Shown: positions 10,958 through 22,520, counted from the first letter of the stretch. The stretch is 64,000 nucleotides of DNA from Oryzias latipes (GCF_002234675.1 NC_019864.2:21516582-21580581); one strand, 5' to 3'. Notes: generated by a model from the sequence alone, not told the origin. Program-made: numbers and translations.

Positions 10958-13900
10958 TCAGGTAGAACTTTTGCTGTCTGTTTCCGAGTCCGTCTCCTCG
11001 CTGCTGCTGGGCGCTCCTGATCCTTCAGTTCTGGACGTTTCTTCACAGCTTTCCTGATCCGATGCTCCTCTGTTCTGAAAGGACAGACGGCTCTGACATG
11101 ATGGGCTGCTCAACCACACGGGAGAAAAAACATCATGGTTGTGTCCACATTTCTTCACCACGCACTATGTAAGAGTGCACTATTTAGTGCGTTCACCATT
11201 CTGTAGTGCTTTCCAAATCTACAATTCCAAAATCAAGTGCCCTAGAAATTTAGGTCACTATCTAGATCAAGGGTCGGGAACCTATGGCTCATGAGCCATA
11301 TATGGCTCTTTTGATGGTCACACGTGGCTCGCAGACAAATCTTTAATTTTACTTTTTCTTTTTTTCATTAGACCAGTCCTTGTCTGGTGTGATGCGATGC
11401 CAGAGGCGCGCAGTAGTGGCGGTGCTTGGAGAACAAAATCTCTGCCAGCACTATCAGTTTACTATTATCTATTATTTCACAGAGTTTGTACCAGCCGGAA
11501 ACCTGTGAATTGCCGTGCCTAAAACTGCGCGCTCCCGTCTCTGAGAAAGAGCGCGCAGTAGCGGGGATGGGATGTTAGAGGAAGAAAGCAGAGGGTGGGG
11601 GGTGGGGGTGTGTGGGCACGACCAGTAAGGTGAATCGCGCAGGGATTGTAAAAACGTAAAACCCGCTGCCCGTCACTCACTGCAGTGTGTGTGTGTGTGT
11701 TTGGCTCCAGGTCTGCATGTGATCAGTCTTTCTCACATCTACAGAACATTCAGACCTACGATCACGTTTAAAGTCTCAACGCCTGCGTGAAGCAGAAACT
11801 CACCACGTCTCAACCAGACTAGACCATCAGCAAAACTACCACGAGAAATACTCATCATTTATTAGCAATAGCATAACAATGTTATTAAAAAGAATCCACA
11901 GACTTATTGTACTTTAAAAATGTTGAAATTACATCAAATGCAAACATTCACTTGTATATTTAGTTTTAAACATATTGTTGCGGTCTGACTTGGACTGGGT
12001 GGGTGTTGGGCCGCGTTAAAAGTTCTGGAGTTCATTAAAACGCATCAAGCAGAGATCTGATTGGCTCTCAGTTCTGTCGCTCAGGCTGTTGTTAGGTAAT
12101 CTGGACCAATGGGGTTCAGCTATGGGCCGATTAAGGGAAATGGGAGGGCTGACGCGGCAGTGAGCGAATGTAAATTTGGGAGAAGCGCTCTTATGAGGCC
12201 AGAACAGTACGCTCTCGTCTCGGCGGGAGAGATTCAGGAGTTGCTGAATTAATTGTACGGCGTTCGTTGCGGTCTGCAGTAACCAGAATAAAGAACCTTA
12301 AAAGAGGTTAAGTCTCCGTGCCTCAGTGTGGGAAAGGGACGCTACATTATTGTATGGCTCTTTCGAAATTACATTTAAAAATATGTGGCGTTTAGGGCTC
12401 TCTTGGCCAAAAAGGTTCCCGACCCCTGATCTAGATGCTCACTAGATCCGTTTGAACAATTTTTGAAAATAGGAATGTATTTAAATGGATTTTTAAAATA
12501 AAATATCAACGTCTTCATCTTCAGAACTCAGTGGATTCATAAATGATCGTTGCAAAACACTCATATCAATGAGATTTTTACTTCATGAAATCGATGACGT
12601 CATATACGCCGATGGAAAAAAAAAATTCCATAGTGAGCATGGTGTGTGAATTGCTTTTAAAATCAGGGGACTAGATAGATCTACACTATATGGTTGTTTT
12701 AGTAATTAAGGAGTAGGGTGGGAATTCAGACACAGCCCATGTCTTCTACTGGAACATCAAAATAAATGTGACTAATTAGCAGCTTCCAGTAAAACATGAA
12801 ATATGAGATGTAGGATTTGGTGTTTAAATAAGGAAACCAACCACTTCCTGACTCCTCATCAGCTCCTGGATTTCGCCGTCCCAGCCGAGCATTTCAGCAA
12901 ACTTCCGCACAGAGTCTGCCAGGTCGCCCAGCTCCATATGATCTCCTCTCCGCAGTGGGACCCTCTCAAAGGGGCCGACGGCGTTTCTATTCAGCAGGAG
13001 CCGGGGAACAGTGGAGCGCACAGAATTTACCAAACTGGCAAACGGCTCGATCTGGAAAAATAATTGATCGCTCAAGTAACACCCAAACAAAATGAATTTC
13101 TGTTCACAGATGCACTAGAGAGATCTTACCTTCAGAGACGTTCCCATTATAATGAGCAGGTCCGCCTTCGGGAAGTCCTTCCTGTGCAGAAAGTACTTGC
13201 GGGGCAGGTCCTCCCCAAAGAACACAACATCTGGCTTGACCGTTGCGGTGCAAAACGAGCATGTGGGGACACGGTCATGCATGATGGCGTACTGTGAAGC
13301 AGACGGATGCAGGAGGTGTCACTGAAACATCAAGTGCAGTCAATGAGTGGATCTGTGTGCAGAGCTGGACGAACCCGAGCCTCTTCTGCTGGATACGGCG
13401 TGTAGCACAAGTGACAGGAGGCGGTGGCAAAGCTGCCGTGGGCTTCCACCAGTTTGTCATCTGGGATCCCACACACTGTCAAGGTTATCGATAAATTACA
13501 TTTTTAATGAAATGTAATAATATATCTTGTTCCTGATTGAAAAATAAATTTAAAAAAGGGAAATATTGAGGAGAAAATCACAATCAACTTAAACTCTTGG
13601 ATGACGTTCAAATGTTTGTAGGTCATGTGAGAACCCAGATCATTTGGTCCACATCGAGTCTGGAACCTTGTGTTTGGTCTGTATTCAGACTGCAGTCAAC
13701 CGGATATTTCTGTTCTGGACAAAAGCTTGTAATCAAAACTATGTGACTAAAGATCTCTTCAGTCATTGGGCAGGAATTACAAGGGCGGGGCAAAGCAACA
13801 AGAGAGAATAATGGAAGTCCTGCGCTTTGCAATCCTTGTCGGGAAAGTTCAGTGATTCAAACTTTATACTTCACTGACCAATTTTGAACGTCTGTATCAA

Positions 13901-16900
13901 TGTCAGGTACAACACTTCTGACTGGCTACTTTAGTACGGCGGAGGCATGCTGCAAGGCGGTTACTGAGGAAAGGGCTATGAAGCTACGCTGATAATGCTT
14001 TCCCGACAATCTATATGTCATAAACACTTGTGTATCACGTTTAAAGTTGTTTTGATGAGCCTGCATTCATCCGACCACATTTCAATGAGTTGCTGTGTGT
14101 CGTCCGTTACTCTGTTCATATTGCGCAGCGCCCGGCTACAGACGTTTTGGTCCAGTTTTTCCACTCCGAGCGCAGAGCCTGTACAGACCGAGGAAACTCC
14201 GAGCAGACTGAAGCTCAGTATGATTGGAAAAGAACCAAAACCACCTCCAAAGATAGGTCAGGGCGGTTCCTGGTCCCGGATCAGGGTCCACTTGGGTGTA
14301 TTCAGACTGAATATTTGTCCCGGATTCACTTTAATGTGAACAAAATGGGTCCAGCCTGAATACATCCTTACTTACCCTTTCAAACTAAATAAAAACAAAC
14401 CACTGCTTTGGATTTATGTTACTTCTATGCTGCATAATATTGTTTTTTTTTTGTGTGTCATAATTAAAACCAAAAATAACTTTTATTCTTTTGAAAAAGG
14501 GTCATATTCTTTTTTTTTCTTTTTTAATTGAACGCCCTGAGCCAAATACGATCATCTGACTGCAGCAAATGTTCTCCAATCAAAACCAGATGCAAGTCAA
14601 AAATGTTATTTTCTCTTGTTATAACTGAATATGCGCCTTCAACTTTGTCCAAACAAAGCTAACAGAAAATCATCTAAATAAAGCCCAAAAAGTTCATCTA
14701 ATTAAGCTGCAGAGTTGACTTTTCTTAGATTTAATGTTTGGTTTGGTTTTTTTAAAGTATGTTTCCTTTATGGAGATGAAAAGCGTTTCACATGCATAAA
14801 GACTCATTTCGGGGTTCAGGAGGTTTCCTTTGAGTTCAGACTCACACTTCTCCAGTCCGTCGATGTTCTGGGTGTACATTCTCAGCAGCAAGCCTTTGTG
14901 GTGAAGCACGCGGATGAAGTAGTGGATGTAGTTGGGTCGATGGCTGCCAGGATACAGAACTTTGGCTAAAGAGAAGAAGGGCTGCGGGTTGTCGGAGAAG
15001 TAATCGATGTTGAAGATGGCCTCTGGGTACGGGACATTGTACTTCTCCAAGTTGGAATAAAGACCTGTTCCTGGAGTCCTAAGGAATAAAAAAAAAAAAA
15101 CGTATTAAAGATATATAACACGATCAGAAGGCCAGATCAACAAGAAAGTTCTCTGATCTCTTTACAGACTCGTGTAAATATCTAAATGTGGAACCGTCTG
15201 CCTCTAAATTCTCAATTACCAACCTGAAATCTGGGATGCCGCTGGCTGTGCTGATTCCCGCTCCAGCCACTACCACCACATTCTTACAGCGGCCGAGTTT
15301 CACAAGCCGAGCAACAGAGAGAAGATCATGAGGGGATGAAGACTTCACACCGCGTGAAGATGGGCTGCCCCCTTCCGCTTTAGAGGTCTGACAGGCCGGC
15401 TGAGGATCGCCGCCGCCGCCGTCAGATATCTGTGCTTTGCTGCAGAAAACAAACACACACACATTGTAGAGCTTTGAACAGAGCTTTACTGTAGCTGGAG
15501 CTGTTGTAGCACATGCAACAGGCAATGTTTAGTCAGTTTGTTTTTCAGTGTAGTTGCTAAAGATGTGTTCAGCTCTGATTTTAGCTAAAATGTTGCATTG
15601 GGATCAACTCACAACTACAATTTGTCAGAAAGACGTTTCACTGAAGCCTTTACTAATATTTAGCACAGATGTGATAAATGACATAATTTGTTTATAATCT
15701 AATCTAGCAAACCTGTACCACTGGACCAAAGCAGTTATGACAGGACACAATCCAACTTTAACAAAAAACAAAACATTTTCTTAAATTAAAAAGTAATTAC
15801 CTCATTTTATTTTCTAATCTATTTAATCTCTGACAGATGGCATTTCGGTTCTGAAATCTACAACAGACCTACAGGAAATATTTTTTCTCTCTCTTCTTTA
15901 CCATTTTTATATTGTTTGGATGCAAAAGGGCTGATGAGTAAGGTTTATTTGGGAAAAGAAAATCTGTAGTAAATTCAGGATAAAATCCTAAATGTAAACC
16001 ACTGATACCACTGTGGTTCTTGCATATTTATTTGATTTTTGCACATTTCTTTGTAATACAAGTCATTTTTTTCTATTATTTATCTGTATCGATGGTCCAC
16101 ATTGAAGAGAACTGGACTGGAAGCTTATCATACCAGGTATAACGACAATATTCTATTCCCTTCTAACTTTCCTTTGCCCATCACACATCTTCACCTTGTG
16201 ATGAAGATGTGCTGCGTTTCCACACTCATGCGGTCCGCGGCTGGAGTCGAATCCGTTTGGATCTTTTGATGTTTTCTGTGGAGGCCCTCCTCAGAGTCCT
16301 GGGTCTCTGTGGGTTTTGGGTGCTCTGCCTGGGACTTGGAGCTGCGAGTGATTCTGGCGATGGCGGGGCGGACCGTGCGAGACCTGGACTTCTTCATTCC
16401 TGAAACAGGAGCGCAGCACAGAGAACTTTTTCCCTTGTTTTGAATAAAAGCCGTTTTTCTTTTTAAATGTGTTCATCAGATAAACATCATTTCACCCCCC
16501 TCCCCCCCTCCCTCTATTTAAAAAGCTGTTAGACTGAAATGATCCTTTTCTCCTTGGCCTGTTTGCCCAGAGAGAGACTGAAATGTTTTAAAACTGTCAA
16601 CAGTGGGACAAAAGGGAGCGGCGGCAGTATATTTAGCCGGCCCCTCTGCTCCTCAGCAGCTATGCTAATACAGTCCACAGCTGTGGCAGCTTTACGGTTC
16701 AGCCAAAAGCGAAGCGCAGAACTGGGAGACAGCGGGACAGGGGATAAAAAAAAAAAACTTTAAAAAAGAGGGGGCGACAGAGGAGAAAGAGAACCGCAGA
16801 TTGACCGTGAGTCAACAAACCCAGCTGGTAAAGAAAAGAGGATGCCCCCCCCCCCTAATGGCCCCCGCAAACTGAGAAGACCCGTGAAGGGGGGGTGAGG

Positions 16901-19900
16901 AGATAAATGACGTGTGGGCGGGATTCAATAAAGATGGGGAGTGAGGAGGGGGTTTTGTTTTGGGCCTTCAGACAGCTTAAAAGATGAGTGAGGGGTTAGC
17001 AAATGAAAAAAACCAAACACTTAAAAACATGACAGGGGGAAGCAGAGGTACGATCTCCTCGTTGGAAAGACCAACTCTGATGAAAAGGATGATTGAACAC
17101 TTTTCTGATACTGAAGGACATTTATCAAGAAAATTAATATCTTAAAAATTGCATTTCTTTTTTTCAAATGGCTGTGACTCAGTAGCAAACAGAAAAATAG
17201 CATAGTTGTGACGTTTTATTTACTATGGCAAGCCCCAGGCTCCCTGCTCTGCTCCATTCTGATGCAGCCACTTGCAGACAAATGGATCCGTGTACGTCTT
17301 TGTTTTCCTCCTCTTAGCTGGCATCTGGCTCAAAACTGTACGGCTGGATGGCTCCAATACTGCTCGCCGTTTTTTGTTGCACCGGTAATTTGTGAGGGGC
17401 TGTAAGCTAGCTGGAGAGAATGTAAGCAGATGGATGATGGGAAATGGAGCAGGCTTACTCTGTGACAACGGTCTAATAAACTCCAGCTACTCTGCAGAAA
17501 ATATGTCCTGGAAAACAACGCTGGTTCTTGGGCTAAAATCAGTATAATCATAATTAAGACCACTGAAAATGCTTTAAAATACACCAAAAGATGATCGGAG
17601 TGGGTCTTTAAGCAGCTCAGAGGCGTCAAATAATCTTATAAAAGATGACAAATCAAACTTCCGCAACTTTTCCCCTGCAGAACTACATTCGCGTAGTTAA
17701 AATTTAGCTTCAACAACTTAAAGTCCAAATAAAAAAAAGATCTCCGAACTTTGGTATTTAGTATTATTGGAGTTGCCCCCTTAAAGCCTGAAGCCCCCCC
17801 CATTAGCTAAATTACTTTTTCTACATCCTACAGAACTATTAAAAACAGTGGGAGGCTGAGGCTCTCTGCTTTTGTCTGCTTGCTCAGAAAGACGCTGCAG
17901 AGGCTGAGCAATAAATCACAGGCTCCGGCCGTTATTAAGGCTTCTCACAGATGGATGGAGCAGGGAAGCAGAACACAACACCTCAACGTGATCCCACGCC
18001 TCTGAAGGTGAAGCCACAACTGGAAAAAAACTTCAACTGAACCACTCCACTCTTTTCTTTCTTTTTTCTTTTTTGGGGGGGGGGGCAAAAGTTACGAGGT
18101 CACAAAGTCATTTCTAAAGAATAAATTGCCTTTTACGGTTTCAGAAGTTCATTCTATTTATTAGCTAAAACCCTTAATGTGCCGCAGATGCTGTTATTAG
18201 TCCTTGATGACAAATAAATCCTTGTATAAATGACAAAAGGCTTTAAACGGATTTGGGACCCCCCCCCCTTCCCTTCCTCCTTTTGCTTGGCCTTTCTTAA
18301 TACTGGCCCTTCCCGATCGAAAATCTGTGCATCCTATGCCCGGACCACCAGGAGAGCAGCGGCTCAGAGGAGTTACAGTTATCTAATTAAAGGCGTCCCA
18401 CAACACTGGGAATTCCCACTACAGCCACGGCCCAGCTCACTTTCAATATTTACCAGGACAGAGGGCTAAAGAGCAGTCAGGAGGAGCAGAGAGAAGCTGC
18501 TAAAAAGGTGAAATAGATTGCATTAGAAATGTGTCAAACTGCTTCAACTTCCTCTGGAGCAAATGCTGTTTCTCTTTTAAAAATCTCCAAAAAGGAGCTG
18601 ACAAGTTAATGTTATTCTTTTTTTTATTTTTTTTCAGTCAGCACAAGCTGCCAGATAAGTTTAAGACAACTCCTCACCCGTCTTAATGCGGCTGAACTTT
18701 TATTCTGAAGTGCTAAAGCATGAACTCTGCATCTCAGCTGCGTCTTTTAAAAGGGAGATTTGGTTCGCTTTAATGGGAGGCTTTTCCTCTGCAACCCCTG
18801 CATTTAACCCTGCACTCTCAGCAGAGCTGAAGACGGACCACTTTGATCTCCGCTGCAATCCCCCCAGCGACACAGGGACGGTAACCGGCAGCCCGGTTGT
18901 CGTGGAAACCTCTTCATTATTTAGTTGGAGAGGCAACAGCTCTATGTTCTCCCTCCCCACCTGCTCGCTAATGACATATCACTCTGTGTAGCATCTTTGT
19001 TGGCCTCTCAATTGACACAAAGCGACAAGTCCTAATTTGTGTTAGTATGTTGTTTGCTCACACAGAGAGGAGGGCGGTGGTGGTGGTGGTGGGGGTGGGG
19101 GGTTAAATGCAGGTCCATGGCCAAGTAATGAGTCTTGTCTGGCTTTGCCAACAAAACACTGAATTAAGAACTATTCAGCATTCAATGTAAATTCCATGAA
19201 GGAGTCATAAACTGGTCGGAAAACATGCTACACCCCCCAGCTATTTAAATATATGCAAGGTAACTCTCATACACACAACATTCAACTATGGTAACTAAAA
19301 GTACTCCATTTTTTTTTTATTTTGTCTGAATAAATATGAGAAATTACTGCTCTTTTATCAATGAACAAGGAGCTTACAATAAAAATAAAAAATCTATTTA
19401 TTGAAACAATGAACCAGCATGAAATTGGCCATGGTCAGCAATTATAAAAATTTGAATTACAAATCTCAGCAAGTGAAAACAAAAGTCTGCACTGCCCCCT
19501 GCTGGAAGAAACCACTCATTACAAAAGGAAAAATCACAAACCTATTAAAGTGCCACATATAGGGAATAATGTAACGTTAAAATAGAAATAAATGTCATAA
19601 ACGTTCAAAGTGTGAGTACACTTAATCAGGTAGAAAGACAAAGACTTTGTGAAACATTCTTCTGCAGACATTACAGCACAGAGAACTTCCAGAAAATATA
19701 GAAGAATGGCTGTCAATCAGGCTGCAGAAGAAGGAATACCAACCTTGGACAATAGACAGAAAATTGACCTCTTTATTTCATTACCCTATAATTATAATAA
19801 TAAAAAAACTTAAACAACTATTGAAAATGGTTAAAGTGATTGATCTCTAATCAGTTTGCTTCCTTCCACTACTTTTCAAGCAATCTATGATTTGATGCCT

Positions 19901-22343
19901 AAATCATCAAATGTTTGATACGTCTTTGTATGGATGTAAAACTTTGTTGATTGTATTGTATTGTATTGTATTGCAGACGAATATATCCAACTTCTTTTTC
20001 TCGTCTGAGCTGGCATCGGACTGAAGACCGCATGACTCCAATGTTGCTCGCCATTTTTGTTGCTCCGGTAATGTTAGGTTGGGGTTGAGAGGGGCTGTAA
20101 GCTAGCGGCAGAGAGTGTAAGCAGACGGATGACGGGCGTTTCTCTGCGCCGGTTGTGGCTTCAGTTGTGGGCATCACGCCAACGATCACGCTCACAATTT
20201 CTGATAAACTACTGCCGCTCTGCAGAAACCGTCCTAAAGCGATGATGTTCATAGATTCATATTAGAATCAACTAGTTACACAATCAGGAAGATGCTGAGT
20301 CACAGTAATGCAGGTAACCATTACTTCAGTTACTTCAAGAAGATACGAGATACTGGTTTTCCCATTATCTCTGTCCTCCTAGCTTCTTTCTGCATAACAC
20401 ACCTGATTCAAGGTAATCACCAGCAGGTAGAGCGTGGATTAGGCCTGCACAATATACCGCAAATTTATCGTTATGGCAATATCAAGCAGTGCAATATCCA
20501 TATCGCAAAAGTCAGCAAAAATCGCAATAAATGGTTGCCTTAGATGTGCTAAAACAATCTTATGGCAGCTTGAAGTATTTAACTAATCAAATAAATTCAT
20601 GTATGCATTTGACCAATCGGATGGACCCTTTCACGTTGTTGACCAATCAGATGGAGCTCTTTTATGTTAGATGTTTGCCTCCTACGTCACCGAGGGTCAT
20701 TTGGAGAATAATTTTTTAATTGTTGCAATGAAACGGTAATTATGTTTTTGGTTGTTTTGCTATTTGTGTATATACCGCAAATTATATCGTTATCGCAACA
20801 TTGATCACTCATATCACATATCGCAAGTTTTGCTCATATCGTGCAGCCCTAGCGTGGATGTTTAGGTTTGGCCTCGTTTTGCATGAATAACTGCCTTCAG
20901 GTGACCGACAGTCCTGGCCAAAAGTTTTGAAAATGACTAAATAAATATTGGAAATTGGAAAAGTTGTTGCTCAAGTTTTTAAAATATCAATTTGCATTTA
21001 CTCCAGAATGTTATGAATAGTGATCAGATGAAATGCATGAAAATTAACTTAATCTTCTAAATACTAACGAAAACACATGACTTTGTGATTTTGAAGTATA
21101 GATGAAACTTTAAATATCTTACTGAATTAAATGAGTATATATTTTCATAATTATTCAAACAATTTTAGCAGACTTTAATTTCAAAGACTAGTGTATAAAA
21201 ATGTTTTGATCAATTTAAACTGAGTGTTTACATTGATTTATGTCTTTAATTACACGTTAGGAGAATCTGAATTTTTCTACATTTGTTATCACATAACTCC
21301 GCCTGACACCTTCTTCACATTTTAGAAATCTGATGTAAGGAGAGGGGAAGGGATCTGTTACACAAGGTAGAAATATGTTTTTACGTTTGCAAAGAACATT
21401 TCATAACAATTTAAAGGAATCCTATTTCCTGTCAAGTTCACGTAAAAAGACACAAAGCGATTTTACTTGTACAGCACAAATCATTAATGCAAAATGCCTC
21501 GCAGATGTCTATGCATGGCCTTAAAATACCTCAGAAGTGCATATTTTCTCCCTGTTGTAACCTTGTGTTAGTGTGTGAAACAGTGTATGTACATTGATCC
21601 CAACTTCAGTCTGATGACTCGGCTTTATATACTGGTTATTGCTTAAAGACAGTGTTTTTTGTTTTGCTCTTTTTGTTAGTATATTTTTGCAGATTGTGTG
21701 TGAATTCACCAAAGGACCATCTTATGTTTTGATTACTTTAAAACATAAGAACAGAAGAGACTTTGTTCAACGTAATTACGTCACTGTTTTACGTTTAGCA
21801 AAAAAATAAAATTATATTTATGTTTTATTCCCACAATTAAACCATTAATAGTACTTTATTTTATCACATTTTAAAAGAGTTGAAGACAATATCAAAATAA
21901 AAGTTTCATACAACTTAGATTAAACTTTTAAAGTGCTTAATTTCAAAAGAAGTTTACAATCCGCTTTTTTTTAAAGAACAATTACGTTGGAAGAAGGTTT
22001 ACAATTAATTACATTTACACCCGTTAATTAAACCCGGCTGTTTTATATTGAAAATCATTTAGAGAGATGGCTAGAATGAATTTTTTATTTTAAAATATAT
22101 TCAACGACCCTAATTTTACGCTAAACATTTTCCATTAAAAAAAAGGAAAAGAAAACCACATCACCCATATGGATAAAGAACTTGTTCCTTCATGTTTTTA
22201 AAGCGGTTACCTGCTGCTTGATGGAAAACGGAAAGCGTTAGTGGTGAACGGACGGATGACGCCAGATGCTGGACCCAAGCGGATCTTTTGCATCCACACA
22301 GAAACTCCACGCGTGTTTTTACGCCTCGGGACAGAGCGTGCAC
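10958..22343 (-). CDS. sirt3: sirt3: mitochondrial sirtuin, NAD-dependent protein deacylase
   Basis: Coding exons in transcript order: 22343-22211, 16399-16195, 15439-15224, 15078-14846, 13475-13375, 13291-13130, 13051-12845, 11074-10958. Phases are consistent (1374 nt, 457 aa; human 399). Exon 1 encodes an Arg/Lys-rich leader '[18 protein letters not shown]', a likely mitochondrial targeting peptide. Sirtuin motifs: '[13 protein letters not shown]' (about 172-184), 'YTQNIDGLE', catalytic His275 in 'LVEAHGSF', zinc cysteines 283, 286, 307 and 310 with the spacing of human SIRT3, '[13 protein letters not shown]', and 'EPFASL'. '[17 protein letters not shown]' and '[18 protein letters not shown]' point to SIRT3 rather than SIRT2. 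The last exon adds an acidic, Ser-rich tail not recalled from mammals, joined through a weak GTGGTT donor; reading through instead gives five residues and a stop. The last residues are therefore less sure than the catalytic core. Confidence 0.9.
11268..12428. mobile_element. Non-autonomous hAT element with 8-bp target duplication
   Basis: Termini 'caagggtcgggaacc' and 'ggttcccgacccctg' are inverted repeats with one mismatch. The 8-bp direct repeat 'atctagat' flanks both ends (11260-11267 and 12429-12436), as expected for hAT. Subterminal 'tggctcatgagccatatatg' is typical of the fish 'gagccatatgtggctcttt' hAT group. No transposase is present. The element carries a younger insert at about 11976-12346. 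Confidence 0.85.
11976..12346 (+). mobile_element. Probable solo LTR (retrovirus-like/LTR retrotransposon fossil)
   Basis: A 371-bp insert inside the hAT copy that begins TGTTGC and ends CTACA, contains an AATAAA about 55 bp before its end, and is GC-rich compared with its host element. Short flanking similarity (4-5 bp) is consistent with a target duplication. No internal region is present. It is relatively young because it interrupts the hAT copy. Family not determined. Confidence 0.45.
13620..14360. repeat. Possible old DNA-transposon fragment in a sirt3 intron
   Basis: GC-richer stretch in an AT-rich intron with partly mirrored ends: 'catttggtccacatcgagtc' on the left and 'aaaatgggtccagcctgaat' on the right, and 'attcagactg' occurring near both sides. 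Inverted termini are not clean, so this is only a suspicion of an old mobile element. Confidence 0.25.
16500..16770. promoter_or_regulatory. Candidate enhancer block in sirt3 intron 1 (proximal)
   Basis: Low-repeat, GC-richer sequence with a perfect 12-bp palindrome 'ccacagctgtgg' (16675-16686, E-box CAGCTG) and an octamer-like 'tatgctaat' (16661-16669), about 100 bp from exon 2. It has a look typical of a conserved vertebrate non-coding element; alignment is needed. Confidence 0.35.
17222..17612 (+). repeat. Dispersed repeat family A, copy 1
   Basis: Shares long blocks with copies at 20.0, 47.1 and 50.4 kb: 'ctccctgctctgctccattc', 'cacttgcagacaaatggatc', 'gtacgtctttgttttcctc', 'gaggggctgtaagctag', and a right end 'aaaagatgatcggagtggg'. 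No coding capacity. It is probably a MITE-like element; the full-length copy at 50.4 kb shows related ends. Confidence 0.75.
17820..18500. promoter_or_regulatory. Candidate enhancer blocks in sirt3 intron 1 (middle)
   Basis: Non-repetitive segments separated by a poly(G) tract: about 17850-18010 ('aggctgagcaataaatcaca') and 18170-18490 ('gctgttattagtccttgatg', 'gttacagttatctaattaaa'). Homeodomain-type ATTA/TAATT cores sit in GC-richer DNA without an open coding frame. Inferred from composition only. Confidence 0.3.
18660..19080. promoter_or_regulatory. Candidate enhancer block with RFX-type X-box, sirt3 intron 1 (distal)
   Basis: About 420 bp of non-repetitive sequence with 'GTTGTCGTGGAAAC' at 18896-18909, two transitions from the RFX X-box consensus GTTGCCATGGAAAC and retaining both half-sites. 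Homeobox-like 'ttcattatttagttgg' and 'ctcgctaatgacatatcac' follow. Short open frames on both strands lack splice borders that fit sirt3. Confidence 0.4.
20000..20245 (+). repeat. Dispersed repeat family A, copy 2 (partial)
   Basis: Matches the central part of family A: 'ctcgtctgagctggcatc', 'ctccaatgttgctcgcc', 'gaggggctgtaagctagc', 'gagtgtaagcagacggatga', 'ctctgcagaaa'. It follows a short (ATTGT)n array at about 19951-19975. Both element ends are missing. Confidence 0.65.
20440..20851. mobile_element. hAT-type MITE, 412 bp, with perfect 8-bp target duplication
   Basis: Inverted termini 'taggcctgcacaatat' and 'atatcgtgcagcccta' differ at few positions. The 8-bp direct repeat 'gcgtggat' lies immediately outside both ends (20432-20439 and 20852-20859). 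Ends of the TAGGGCTGCACGATAT type are common in fish. The interior has no transposase. It sits in sirt3 intron 1. Confidence 0.88.
20909..21042 (+). mobile_element. Tc1/mariner-like left-end fragment
   Basis: 'cagtcctggccaaaagtttt' followed by 'gcatttactccagaatgtta' and 'agtgatcagatgaaatgca' matches the remembered left end of a widespread fish Tc1-like element. Sequence further right is unrelated, so the copy is truncated. Confidence 0.65.
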
Positions 22344-22520
22344 TCCACCAGCTGCAGCTGCCAGGTAACAGCGACGAGTTTCAGATAAAACACAGCAGGC
22401 GCAAAATCTGCAGAAAGTTTTGCAGACGTCTATGATCTGGTCCCGTTTCCGGGTGCGGAATAAAAAAAGTCGCGAAAAGGGGCGGGAAACGGGAACGAGA
22501 TCACGTGACCATCTGTTTCC
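22344..22520 (-). promoter_or_regulatory. sirt3: sirt3 CpG-rich promoter and 5' UTR
   Basis: CpG-dense stretch just upstream of the sirt3 start. It holds 'tcacgtgac' (22501-22509, E-box CACGTG at 22502-22507, USF/MiT-TFE type), and 'ggggcgggaa' (about 22479-22488, GC box overlapping an E2F-like core). No TATA box was seen. Function is inferred from motifs and position. Confidence 0.6.

Larger units (their letters stand above)
11139..12736. mobile_element. Old MITE split by later insertions, last sirt3 intron
   Basis: The left end 'ggttgtgtccacatttcttc' (11139) and right end 'gggaattcagacacagcc' (near 12720-12737) form an imperfect inverted repeat. Inner segments such as 'gtgcactatttagtgcgttc' and 'gggtgggaattcagacacag' resemble a common fish DNA element. 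The body is interrupted at 11268-12428 by a hAT copy. Family and exact ends are approximate. Confidence 0.45.

Noticed and set aside
16195-16399. Taking the ATG at 16397 as the sirt3 start
   Set aside because: The ATG lies 2 nt after a strong acceptor, and the upstream exon at 22211-22343 joins in phase and supplies the mitochondrial leader.
18686-18991. 101-aa frame in sirt3 intron 1 as a coding exon
   Set aside because: No homology recognised and both strands are open by chance in GC-rich DNA; the sirt3 phase is fully accounted for without it.
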